A stretch of DNA of 64,000 nt from Chitinophaga arvensicola. Its GTDB lineage: Bacteria > Bacteroidota > Bacteroidia > Chitinophagales > Chitinophagaceae. The position numbers and the translations under genes are program-made. The notes beneath the pieces were generated by a model that was not told the origin of the DNA, did no database searches, and saw nothing but the letters and a program-made list of their open reading frames with translations. The number at the start of each line of letters is the position of its first letter. Positions within the stretch are counted from its first letter, which is position 1. Positions 33,412 to 42,153 of the stretch are shown one piece after another. The stretch is taken from contig NZ_FOJG01000002.1 in NCBI RefSeq assembly GCF_900110835.1, forward strand, positions 1,516,979 to 1,580,978. The letters run 5' to 3'.

Positions 33412-34773
33412 TTATTGCCCCTTTGCGGCACTTTTTGCCCCTTTATTGCCCCTTTGCAAAACATAATAAGTCCCCTTCCCTGTTGAACCAATCTTTAAAA
33501 TCAAATTCTTTTCTAATAATAACTGGAGGTCGTATGACGCTGTACGCTTGGATACATTAAATAACTCCTGGTATTCTCTATTGCTGATTCGTTCATTCGC
33601 CTTCATAAACAGCAATACCTTAATATGTCTTTCCTCGAGATCGTATCGCCGCAAAAAATCCTCTGTATAAATATCTTTCAGAAATGTTATGCTAAAGCCC
33701 CCCTGCTCTTCTTCAATCAGAGGCTCAGGCAATCCTGCTTCAAAACAAGCATCAATAATTTTATTAATGCCTCTTCCCCATGATTCAATATAACCAGACT
33801 TAAAAAAAACATTTGCTATATTTTTATTCCTTGGATAGGACGAGTGTTCCTTTCGTAATTCATCAATGCTCAACTCCTCAGGTAAACTTCCTGGATTCCA
33901 TAAATGTAAACGATCATCATAAACACGAAGAAATATGTAGGTACTTGAATAATCTTTATGAATAATGGAATTTAATACTGCCTCACGTAGGGCCGACTCC
34001 GGATACTCCAAAGGTTCTAGTCTTTCTAAACCTTTGTAAGAAATTGGTCTTATTAAATACTTCGTCTTTAAAACCTCCATAACCTTATCTGCCATATCAA
34101 AAATATTGGTTTCGACAATATCATGAAATAAAAGATCATGACTTGATTTACCGAATCTACCAATTTTAAAACTTGCTGTCACAGTCACCTTCATAAGATC
34201 CTTACCAAAAAGCAACATAGAAGCATTTGTCAACTGGCCTTGTTCTGTTATTAGATCAAGGTTTTTCAATAGTACATCAATTCTCATTTCTCCCGCGGCA
34301 GATGGAATTCTGTTCTTCTCAACAGCTTTGGCAATAAAGAGTTGGATGGTGCCTTCATTTAGGTCTTTTAATGTCCCCCCTTCTATTGGCATATCTTCCC
34401 ATTTTCTGCCTATTTTTCTCAAAAGCAAATTCTGTAAGGCAATGCCCTTCAATTCTTGTTTTGTGCTACCACTACGATAATGATAGATACCATGATACGC
34501 GATTGGAACGCTACTAGTGGGGACTACAATTTCAATGTAATGTCTATTTTCTTTTTTATGTAAATTGACATCAGCAACTAGTCCTAAATGATTAACCACT
34601 TTATTCGGTATATCATCCATCAATTTTCCATATTCATCAACTCCGACCACAATGCCATCGTCATCAATACCAATAAATAATTTTCCCCCTTGTGCATTCG
34701 CGAATCCACATATCCATTTAAGATACTCATCTCTCCAGGATTGCTTGTACTCTATATTGTGCTGTTCTGGCAT
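33412..34773 (-). CDS. AlbA_2 (Schlafen-like) ATP-binding protein
   Basis: This 453-residue protein opens with the AlbA_2 domain (HNIEYKQSWRDEYLKWICG, FANAQGGKLFIGIDDDGIVVG). A GHKL-like or HATPase_c_4 part follows (REAVLNSIIHKDYS, WGRGINKIIDACFEAGLPEP), then a C-terminal winged helix (ISNREYQELFNVSKRTASYDL) and a repetitive tail (GNKGAKSAAKGQ). Such proteins are common accessory ATP-binding regulators. They are often mobile and sometimes associated with defence. It is the last module before the intact tRNA-Lys, so it is probably the newest arrival. Confidence 0.88.
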   Translation of the reverse strand: MPEQHNIEYKQSWRDEYLKWICGFANAQGGKLFIGIDDDGIVVGVDEYGKLMDDIPNKVVNHLGLVADVNLHKKENRHYIEIVVPTSSVPIAYHGIYHYRSGSTKQELKGIALQNLLLRKIGRKWEDMPIEGGTLKDLNEGTIQLFIAKAVEKNRIPSAAGEMRIDVLLKNLDLITEQGQLTNASMLLFGKDLMKVTVTASFKIGRFGKSSHDLLFHDIVETNIFDMADKVMEVLKTKYLIRPISYKGLERLEPLEYPESALREAVLNSIIHKDYSSTYIFLRVYDDRLHLWNPGSLPEELSIDELRKEHSSYPRNKNIANVFFKSGYIESWGRGINKIIDACFEAGLPEPLIEEEQGGFSITFLKDIYTEDFLRRYDLEERHIKVLLFMKANERISNREYQELFNVSKRTASYDLQLLLEKNLILKIGSTGKGTYYVLQRGNKGAKSAAKGQ

Positions 34774-34960
34774 ATTTTACGACATTAAACATCGATTATG
34801 CCGCAAAACTAATACGAGGGGCAAACTATATATTCTGCTCACTTATGAAACAATTTGTATTAACAAACATTACAACTTTATGGAACTAGAATCCGGATCT
34901 CCCTGAAAATAAACCATTTAATTTTTGTTGAAAACTGATACAAAAATTATCGAACGAAAA

Positions 34961-34990
34961 AAGCCTTCAAATCTCGCGACTTGAAGGCTT
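34961..34990 (-). terminator. terminator of tRNA-Lys (array hairpin 11)
   Basis: Stem AAGCCTTCAA/TTGAAGGCTT with loop ATCTCGCGAC lies 13 bases beyond the tRNA 3' end on the minus strand. It is the apparent parent of, or sister to, the hairpin at 30140. Confidence 0.8.
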
Positions 34991-35002
34991 CTCTTATTTT
35001 CG

Positions 35003-35075
35003 TGATCCCCTTGGGACTCGAACCCAAGACCCATACATTAAAAGTGTATTGCTCTACCAACTGAGCTAGGGAATC
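35003..35075 (-). tRNA. tRNA-Lys (anticodon TTT)
   Basis: On the minus strand a complete cloverleaf reads GATTCCCTAGCTCAGTTGGT (acceptor and D arm), anticodon stem ATACA/TGTAT with loop CTTTTAA, and T arm with GGTTCGAGTCC. The acceptor stem GATTCCC/GGGGATC pairs fully with one G-T pair. No CCA is encoded. Its 3' half is the sequence copied in degraded form at the array joints to the left, so its 3' end is the likely integration target. Confidence 0.95.
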
Positions 35076-35215
35076 ATTTTCGCTGTTAAGCGGGTGCAAA
35101 AATAGTAATATTTTAATTCCTACCAAATTTTTATTCCAGAAATCACAAAACCTAGTCCCACTGCACATTATAACACCCTTCCACAAAAATAGTTCATTAC
35201 ATTTCTGTAAATGCG

Positions 35216-35248
35216 TTGTAATAATTTGATGTTACTCACCTATTTTTG
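35216..35248 (+). promoter_or_regulatory. promoter of the SDR gene
   Basis: TTG at 35216-35218 and TATTTTTG at 35241-35248 (TAnnTTTG), 22 bases apart, lie 19 bases before the ATG at 35268. Confidence 0.5.
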
Positions 35249-35267
35249 TGGGGCTTAAATTATACCC

Positions 35268-36080
35268 ATGAATACGTACTTTCAAAATAAAACGGTAGTC
35301 ATTACCGGCGGATCGTCTGGAATCGGGAAAGCCCTTGTCACGGAATTACTGGCGCAGGATGCTAATGTAGCCGTATGTGGCAGAAAACAAAATGCGCTCG
35401 ATGATCTTCAGAAGGAGGTCAATAATAACCGGCTATTTACCTTTGTGGCCGATGTGAGTGTGGAGGGCGACTGCAAAGCTTTTATTGAAAGTACGATCAC
35501 CAGGTTTGGTAAAGTGGATATTCTGATCAACAACGCCGGTATTTCTATGCGTGCTTTGTTCCGTGATCTGGATGTCAGTGTGTTGAAATCACTGATGGAT
35601 ATCAATTTCTGGGGAACGGTATATTGTACCAAGTTTGCTTATCCGTCTATTCTGGCCAATAAGGGAACCATTGTGGGCGTATCATCTATTGCGGGCTACC
35701 GTGGATTGCCGGCACGTACCGGGTATTCCGCTTCCAAATTCGCGATGCAGGGCTTCCTGGAGGCGCTGCGCACAGAAAATTTACATACAGGCGTTAACGT
35801 GATGTGGGTGTGTCCCGGCTTCACGGCGTCCAATATCCGCAATACTGCCCTCAATCCACAGGGACAGGCACAAAGCGAAACTCCCTTGGATGAAGGTAAG
35901 CTCATGAGCGCAGAGGCGGTGGCAGCAGCCATTGCAACGGCCATCGCTAAACGTAAGCGTACGCTGGTACTCACCGGTCAGGGTAAGCTTACAGTGTTGC
36001 TGAGCAAACTCCTCCCCGGCTTCCTGGACAAAATGGTTTACAATCACTTTAAAAAAGAACCCGGTTCTCCCCTGCAGTAA
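35268..36080 (+). CDS. short-chain dehydrogenase/reductase
   Basis: This 270-residue Rossmann oxidoreductase has TGGSSGIG at 13-20, NNAG (88-91), the catalytic Ser139/140 and the Y153-x3-K157 motif (GYSASKFAM). The C-terminal extension (KRKRTLVLTGQGKLTVLLSK, LLPGFLDKMVYNHF) has a membrane-associating look and is typical of the DltE/YqjQ-like SDR group. The substrate is unknown. It is transcribed alone, away from tRNA-Lys, and marks the return to core-type chromosome. Confidence 0.92.
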   Translation: MNTYFQNKTVVITGGSSGIGKALVTELLAQDANVAVCGRKQNALDDLQKEVNNNRLFTFVADVSVEGDCKAFIESTITRFGKVDILINNAGISMRALFRDLDVSVLKSLMDINFWGTVYCTKFAYPSILANKGTIVGVSSIAGYRGLPARTGYSASKFAMQGFLEALRTENLHTGVNVMWVCPGFTASNIRNTALNPQGQAQSETPLDEGKLMSAEAVAAAIATAIAKRKRTLVLTGQGKLTVLLSKLLPGFLDKMVYNHFKKEPGSPLQ

Positions 36081-36326
36081 GTAAACAATTATTTCACTGT
36101 AGCCGTTAACGTTAGTGCAAAAAAATACATCTAAATAACGATCGCCTCGGGTTTTTTGTCTTTATTTGCACTAAGTTTATCTTATATAACCCCCAATGGC
36201 ATCTTTTTTGGAAGGAAAGCGCACATTAATTTGCCATTCCGGAGAAATGAAAAACGGATAGATGAGTGAGGACGGGAATTGATTGGTGGGTTTTGAACAC
36301 AGGGATTTGGATTTAGATTTTCGGGC

Positions 36327-37154
36327 ATGTCCATTATAACATTAACATCAGACATAGGAATGCAGGATTACCTGGTAGGTGCCATTAAAGGGCAGCTCTG
36401 GCAATACTGCCCGGAATGTCATGTTACGGACATCACACATCATATCAGCCCTTTTAACTTACCACAGGCCACTTATATCTGTAAAAGCGCCTTTGCCTAC
36501 TTTCCGCTGGGTACCTTTCACTTTGTGCTGATCAACCTGTTCGACAAACGGCCCGATCACGTACTCATAGCAGAACATAACGGACAATACATCGGTTGCG
36601 CCGACAATGGCCTGCTCACCATGATTGCCGGGGGAATGCCGGAGAAGGTCATCAAACTGCCTCTCCCTCCGGATGCACCCAAAAACACTTTTACCATTAT
36701 ACAGCTCATGGCGTCTGCCGCCAGGGAACTAAGCCGGGGTAAAGCGCTCGGCGAACTCGGGCCGCTCACCCAGCAGATCCATGTAAAGAACAACCTCCAG
36801 CCACTGGTAGGAGACGATTTCATAGAAGGACAGATCATTCATATCGATAGCTTTGAGAATGTTGTGGTGAATATCACCCGGCAACAGTTCGATATACAAT
36901 GCAAAAAACGCAAGTTCCGGATCTTCTTCCGTCGTGATGAAGTGATCAGCCAGATCAGTGAAACCTATGCAGACGTACCCGAAGGTACCAAGCTGGCACT
37001 CTTTAATGCAGCCGGCTATCTCGAAATCGCCATCAATAAAGGCAATGCAGCCGGGTTATTCGGACTGCAGGGCTTCCGGCGCGATCAGCTTACCCAGCCC
37101 ACCGGATACCAGCAACTGTCATACTACCAAACTGTAAGAATAATTTTTCAATGA
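36327..37154 (+). CDS. SAM hydrolase (SAM hydroxide adenosyltransferase family, DUF62)
   Basis: This 275-residue protein starts with the family motif ITLTSDIGMQDYLVGAIKG and contains ITHHISPFNLPQATYICKS, GCADNGLL and, in the C-terminal domain, IHIDSFENVVVNI. Known members split S-adenosylmethionine into adenosine and methionine with water, and halogenases share the fold. The gene overlaps the following ABM gene by four bases (ATGA), so they are translated as a unit. The biological need for SAM hydrolysis is unclear. Confidence 0.9.
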   Translation: MSIITLTSDIGMQDYLVGAIKGQLWQYCPECHVTDITHHISPFNLPQATYICKSAFAYFPLGTFHFVLINLFDKRPDHVLIAEHNGQYIGCADNGLLTMIAGGMPEKVIKLPLPPDAPKNTFTIIQLMASAARELSRGKALGELGPLTQQIHVKNNLQPLVGDDFIEGQIIHIDSFENVVVNITRQQFDIQCKKRKFRIFFRRDEVISQISETYADVPEGTKLALFNAAGYLEIAINKGNAAGLFGLQGFRRDQLTQPTGYQQLSYYQTVRIIFQ

Positions 37155-37444
37155 TCAATCGTATCGTTAAAATGGAATTTGACCCGGAGAAAGTACCTGC
37201 TTTCCGGGAACTCTTCAACAAACAACAACACCTGATCCGGCACTTTCCCGGATGCCTCCACCTCGAATTATGGGAACATGCCGCCTCCGGAAACACCTGG
37301 TTCACTTTCAGCCAGTGGGAATCTGAAGCCGCACTCGAAAAGTACCGGCACTCGGAACTCTTCCGCGAAACCTGGACTGCCACCAGGGCGCTCTTCAATG
37401 GGAAACCGGCCGCATGGACCGTTCTGCCCGCCGTGAAACTCTAA
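37151..37444 (+). CDS. ABM-fold (antibiotic biosynthesis monooxygenase-like) protein
   Basis: This 97-residue dimeric alpha/beta-barrel protein reads VKMEFDPEKVPAFRELFNKQ, HFPGCLHLELWE, WFTFSQWESEAALEKYRHS. It matches ABM-domain enzymes that oxidise quinol-like substrates or bind haem. The start overlaps the SAM hydrolase stop. No catalytic assignment beyond the family is possible. Confidence 0.88.
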   Translation: MINRIVKMEFDPEKVPAFRELFNKQQHLIRHFPGCLHLELWEHAASGNTWFTFSQWESEAALEKYRHSELFRETWTATRALFNGKPAAWTVLPAVKL

Positions 37445-37587
37445 TCACTTGAATTTTAATGATATTATAATCTCCCTTCATACACAAATGGGAGGCTTAA
37501 AAGCCGGTATCCAAAGGCTGCCAGCCAAAAAGATATTTACAAAAAGTTAAAACTGTTCACCAGATTAGCATAATTTGCTGTTTTTTA

Positions 37588-37595
37588 TATTTTTG
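37588..37595 (+). promoter_or_regulatory. -7 element TATTTTTG before the DUF2723 gene
   Basis: A perfect TAnnTTTG lies 20 bases before the ATG at 37616. No strong -33 element is seen. Confidence 0.4.
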
Positions 37596-37615
37596 TCGGA
37601 CCTTAAAACAACCTT

Positions 37616-40600
37616 ATGAATTTTAAAAGGACCAACAACATGGTCGGCTGGGTCATTTGCATCATTGCCTGCTTTGTTTACATTAAAACGATGGAAGCTA
37701 CAGGCAGCTTGTGGGACTGCGGCGAGTTTATTTCAAGTGCTTACAAAGTACAGATTCCCCATCCGCCCGGAGCACCATTGTTCGTGTTGCTTGGAAGATT
37801 GTTTAGTATGTTCCTGAAACCATCTCAGGCCGCCCTGGGCGTAAATACCATGACAGCCCTGGCCAGTGGTTTCACTATCCTGTTCCTGTTCTGGACCATT
37901 ACCCACTTTGCACGCAGACTCATGGTGAAAGCCGGAGAAGAAATCTCCCGCGAAAAAATGATCGCCATCATGGGTGCCGGTGCCGTAGGTGCTTTAGCCT
38001 ATACTTTCTCCGATTCATTCTGGTTCTCCGCTGTGGAAGGTGAAGTATATGGTATGTCCTCTTTCTTTACCGCCATCGTTTTCTGGGCCATCCTGAAATG
38101 GGAACATGAAGCCGATGAACCCTATGCCGACCGCTGGATCGTTCTGATCGGCTACCTGCTGGGTCTTTCCATCGGTGTCCATCTCCTCAACCTCCTCACC
38201 ATCCCGGCTATGGTAATGGTGTACTACTTCAGACGCTTCAAAGTAAGCGCCTGGGGCACCTTCTGGGCTTTCGTGATTGGTTGCGGTATCACCGGCCTCG
38301 TACAGAAATACCTCATCCAGGATACCGTTAAGGCTTCCGGATATATGGATGTATTCTTCGTAAACTCTCTCGGAATGGGATATTTCTCCGGATTTATCTT
38401 CTATTTCGTACTCATTATAGCAATACTCGTCATCGGTTACCGTAAACCTAAATTCGGTATCTACGCACCCTTTGTCGTAATTGCCACCATTATTATTGTA
38501 CCTGCGTTCAACGAACCTGGCACGGGTACCATCTTCTTTAAATTCTTACTGGCTGCATTCTTTGTTGCCATTCCTTACCTGCTGAAAGTAGCAGGCGTAA
38601 AAACAGATATTGCAAAAACGGCACATTTCAGCCGCCTGACCATCTCTTTCGTGCTGTTCATGCTGCTGGGTTACTCTACCTATATTACTACTATGGTGCG
38701 CTCTACCGCGAACCCTTCAGTAGATATGTACAACGTAGACAACCCGATTTCCCTGGTAGGTTACCTGGGTCGTGAGCAATATGGCGACTTCCCGCTGGTA
38801 TACGGTCAGGTGTTTACTGCCCGTCCTACCGGTTACAAGGAAGGCGCTAACATCTACGCCCGTGGTCCTAAGAAATACGAAGTATCCGGCAAAAAAATGG
38901 ATCCTGAATACGATCCGGCTGATATGATGCTGTTCCCGCGCGTTTGGGATGCCAGCAACGATCAGGGACATGCTGACTACTATAAAACCTGGCTGGGCCT
39001 CCAGCAAGGCGAAAGACCCGACTTCGGCGATAACATCAAGTTCTTCCTGCAATACCAGGTAAACTTCATGTACTTCCGCTATTTCATGTGGAACTTCGCC
39101 GGTAAACAGAATGATACCCAGGGCTATGGCAACGTGCGTGACGGTAACTGGATCTCCGGTATTCCATTTATCGATAATTTCATCTACGGCGACCAGTCCA
39201 TGATGCCCGACAGCCTCAAAGAGAACAAGGCACACAACACCCTGTTCTTCCTGCCGTTTATCCTGGGCCTCTTCGGATTCTTCTACCAATATAAATATCA
39301 CCGCAAAGATACCCTCATCGTATCGCTGCTCTTCTTCTTCACCGGCTTTGCGATTGTTATCTACCTGAACCAGGCCGGTAACCAGCCGCGTGAACGTGAC
39401 TACGCTTACGTAGGCTCCTTCTACGCATACGCCATCTGGATTGGTTTGGGCGTGCTGTCGGTATACAGCTTCCTGCAAAAGAAAATCAAGAGCGCCATTA
39501 CCCCGGTACTGGCCACCGGTATCTGCTTACTGGCTGTACCTGTGCTCATGGCCTTCCAGGAATGGGACGACCACGACCGCTCTACCAAATATGTAGCAAG
39601 AGACGTTGCGAAAGATTACCTGGAATCCTGCCAGAAAAATGCGATCCTGTTCACCGTAGGTGACAACGATACCTACCCGCTCTGGTACGCACAGGAAGTA
39701 GAAGGCATCCGTCCGGATATCCGCGTGATCAACCTCAGCCTCCTCGGCGTGGATTGGTACATCGATCAGATGCGCAGAGCCGTAAACGAAAGCCCGGCCA
39801 TTCCAATGACCTGGTCTGCTGAGAAATACAGAGGTGAAAACCGCAACTATATCCGCTTCTTCGATCCGGGAAATATTCCGGCCGATAAATACTTTAACCT
39901 GAAAGAAATCATGAACTTCATGGGAAGTGATGATGCCAACAGTAAAGTAACTACCCAGGACGGCGGTGCAGAAAACTTCCTGCCTACCCGTCAGCTGTTT
40001 ATTCCGGTAGACAAGCAGACAATCCTGGCAAATGGCGTAGTAGCAGCGAAAGACAGTGCGAAGATCTTACCTTCCATGCCTTTCAAAATCACTAAAAACT
40101 ACCTGCTGAAAAATGACCTGGCAGTGTATGATATCATTGCTGCCAACGACTGGAAACGACCTATCTACTTCACCAGCCCTACCGATCTGGGTCTGGGTGA
40201 ATATATGCAGACAGATGGTCTGACCTATCACCTGGTACCTTTGCCAAAAGCTACATCTGCGGATCCGCTGGGCATGGATATCAACGCGAACGTAGGCGTG
40301 ATGTATGATAACCTGATGCACAAATTTGAATTCGGTGGCGCACAAACCCGCGGTACCTACTTCGATGAGCCAAACAGGAAAATGATCATGTACCTCCGTC
40401 AGGCATTCACCAAACTCTCTGTGGCCATGACACAGGAAGGACAGTCGAAAGACAGTGCGCTCAACGTACTCCACTACATGGACAAAAACATACTGGAAAC
40501 CAACTTCCCGTATGCAATGACCACTCCGGGTAACATGCACAACTATACTTCTATCCAGACCATCTACGCTTACTATATGGCCGGTGATGCGAAAAGAGCA

Positions 40601-40849
40601 GAAGAATTGTCCAACAAAGTGATCAAGGACTGTGAACAGCAGCTGCGCTACTACAGCTCACTGCCGGCTAACAGAATGACCAACGACTTACAACGCGATG
40701 GTCAGAATGCACAACAGTTCATCACCTGGTTAAACCAGATGAAAGGTGAATTTGGCACCAACGGTTCCAGAAGAGGAAAGGACGGCGCTATTCAGGTGAA
40801 TACCGAAGATTCCAATGCTGCCCCGGTAGCACACGACTCTGCGAAGTAA
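37616..40849 (+). CDS. DUF2723 membrane protein (putative protein O-glycosyltransferase)
   Basis: This 1077-residue protein has about a dozen membrane helices in the N-terminal half and a large soluble C-terminal part. The first loop carries the conserved acidic block GSLWDCGEFISSAYKVQIPH followed by PPGAPLFVLLGRLF, the layout of GT-C glycosyltransferases. DUF2723 is shared with eukaryotic TMEM260, a protein O-mannosyltransferase, so an envelope protein O-glycosylation role is likely. Codon use is of the highly expressed kind. It is transcribed alone and ends at a very strong terminator. Confidence 0.9.
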   Translation: MNFKRTNNMVGWVICIIACFVYIKTMEATGSLWDCGEFISSAYKVQIPHPPGAPLFVLLGRLFSMFLKPSQAALGVNTMTALASGFTILFLFWTITHFARRLMVKAGEEISREKMIAIMGAGAVGALAYTFSDSFWFSAVEGEVYGMSSFFTAIVFWAILKWEHEADEPYADRWIVLIGYLLGLSIGVHLLNLLTIPAMVMVYYFRRFKVSAWGTFWAFVIGCGITGLVQKYLIQDTVKASGYMDVFFVNSLGMGYFSGFIFYFVLIIAILVIGYRKPKFGIYAPFVVIATIIIVPAFNEPGTGTIFFKFLLAAFFVAIPYLLKVAGVKTDIAKTAHFSRLTISFVLFMLLGYSTYITTMVRSTANPSVDMYNVDNPISLVGYLGREQYGDFPLVYGQVFTARPTGYKEGANIYARGPKKYEVSGKKMDPEYDPADMMLFPRVWDASNDQGHADYYKTWLGLQQGERPDFGDNIKFFLQYQVNFMYFRYFMWNFAGKQNDTQGYGNVRDGNWISGIPFIDNFIYGDQSMMPDSLKENKAHNTLFFLPFILGLFGFFYQYKYHRKDTLIVSLLFFFTGFAIVIYLNQAGNQPRERDYAYVGSFYAYAIWIGLGVLSVYSFLQKKIKSAITPVLATGICLLAVPVLMAFQEWDDHDRSTKYVARDVAKDYLESCQKNAILFTVGDNDTYPLWYAQEVEGIRPDIRVINLSLLGVDWYIDQMRRAVNESPAIPMTWSAEKYRGENRNYIRFFDPGNIPADKYFNLKEIMNFMGSDDANSKVTTQDGGAENFLPTRQLFIPVDKQTILANGVVAAKDSAKILPSMPFKITKNYLLKNDLAVYDIIAANDWKRPIYFTSPTDLGLGEYMQTDGLTYHLVPLPKATSADPLGMDINANVGVMYDNLMHKFEFGGAQTRGTYFDEPNRKMIMYLRQAFTKLSVAMTQEGQSKDSALNVLHYMDKNILETNFPYAMTTPGNMHNYTSIQTIYAYYMAGDAKRAEELSNKVIKDCEQQLRYYSSLPANRMTNDLQRDGQNAQQFITWLNQMKGEFGTNGSRRGKDGAIQVNTEDSNAAPVAHDSAK

Positions 40850-40863
40850 TCACCGCAAACAAT

Positions 40864-40906
40864 AAAAAGGGAAGCCCATACCGCCTGGTATGGGCTTCCC
40901 TTTTTT
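40864..40906 (+). terminator. strong intrinsic terminator after DUF2723 gene
   Basis: A perfect 16-base core stem (GGGAAGCCCATACC/GGTATGGGCTTCCC extended by A/T pairs) has a 4-base loop and six T. Confidence 0.9.
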
Positions 40907-41137
40907 AATCCCCTTCCCTGCGGGAGATGCCAATGCAGTGATCCTTTCCATGGCTCGTATAAGCCAGGAGCTGCACCGGTAAACATTCTCCTGTTGTTGT
41001 GTTCCGTGCCTGTTTCCCCTCCGGGAGATAAATAACGCAGTAGCCATCTCCCAAAAAAATCCGGAGATAACAGCAGCAGGTAAAACACCTCCTTCCGTTA
41101 TCTCCGGATATACACCCCAACGGGATGTAATATGGAT

Positions 41138-41983
41138 TTACAGGTTACTTACGATTGTTCTCCAGAAAGCAGCACTGGCTTTAACATCCGGTACGCTGTT
41201 ATCCCAGTTGTACTCGTACTCTGCGGAAAACAGGCCTTTGAATTTCTGGTTTTTCAGCGTTTCCATCACCTTTGGCATCTGGCAAACACCGGTACCCCAG
41301 ATCACATCATGGGAATCAGCAGATTTGTCGTTCAGATCCTTAAAGTGAAGACTCACGATATGTCCGTTCAGTTTCTTGATACATTCAACGGGATCCAGTC
41401 CTGAGCGTACCCAGTGACCGATATCAGCGCAGGCACCCATGTATTTGCTTCTGCCTTTGATGGCTTCCAGCACAATTTCAGGGCTCCAGTAATGACTTGG
41501 TTTCGGGTGATCATGGATCGCCAGTTTAATCTGGTACTGGTCGCACAGGGAAGAAATCAGGTCCAGGTCTTCTGTTTTTGGCTCAGAAGTAATGCTCTGG
41601 ATACCCATTCTATTGGCGAAATCAAACAGCATGCGCCATTCTGCATCGGAATTAGGTACTACCACACCGAAAGCCACCAATACTTTACGTTTCTTTTTAA
41701 ACAGGGCTTTTACCTGCTCCTGCTTATCGGGCGACATATGGTAATCAAATTTACCTTCAATGCCACCACCGATTACCTGTCCGGGGAATGCTTCCACATA
41801 CTGGATGCCGCAGCTGTCCATTTTATCCAGCGCTTCTGCCAGTGTAAAATGATTGAATGTCCAGGCCTGCGCTCCCAGCTTCCAGCCCAATGCATCTGCC
41901 CTGGCCTGAGCAGAAGCCGCATTTGCAAACAATGCAACCGCTAAGCCGCATGCCAGCACCAATGCATTTCTCAGTTTTTTCAT
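41138..41983 (-). CDS. secreted sugar phosphate isomerase/epimerase-like (TIM barrel) protein
   Basis: This 281-residue protein begins with a signal peptide (LVLACGLAVALFANAASAQA). An AP-endonuclease-2/xylose-isomerase TIM barrel follows (WTFNHFTLAEALDKMDSCGI, LAIHDHPKPSHYW, CADIGHWVRSGLDPVECI, VSLHFKDLND, FSAEYEYNWDNS). The His, Asp, His and Glu residues at barrel ends suit a divalent metal site. I chose the ATG at 41983 because it gives a clean signal peptide, while the in-frame ATG at 42034 adds 17 residues with no function. Close relatives travel with Gfo/Idh/MocA and DUF1080 proteins in 3-keto-sugar metabolism. Confidence 0.88.
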   Translation of the reverse strand: MKKLRNALVLACGLAVALFANAASAQARADALGWKLGAQAWTFNHFTLAEALDKMDSCGIQYVEAFPGQVIGGGIEGKFDYHMSPDKQEQVKALFKKKRKVLVAFGVVVPNSDAEWRMLFDFANRMGIQSITSEPKTEDLDLISSLCDQYQIKLAIHDHPKPSHYWSPEIVLEAIKGRSKYMGACADIGHWVRSGLDPVECIKKLNGHIVSLHFKDLNDKSADSHDVIWGTGVCQMPKVMETLKNQKFKGLFSAEYEYNWDNSVPDVKASAAFWRTIVSNL

Positions 41984-42153
41984 ATAGCTTTTTTTTTGAT
42001 GATTGAAAGTAGTTGCTTTCAAACTAAAATGCAAGTTTTCACCGAAGAAAATACCATAACCCAGGCAAAACCATCCCGGCTCATCAATACCATTATACCA
42101 ACGGTTTGCTGTTTCTCCGCGAAAAGTGGTAAATTTAAAGTAGAAGAAGAGCT

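Noticed and set aside
21753..35075. Classical integron
   Set aside because: No IntI-type integrase with its extra domain is present and the joints resemble tRNA-Lys ends. A tRNA-targeted series of elements fits better.
38717..39478. 253-codon antisense frame in the DUF2723 gene
   Set aside because: It is a shadow of a well-supported 1077-residue gene.
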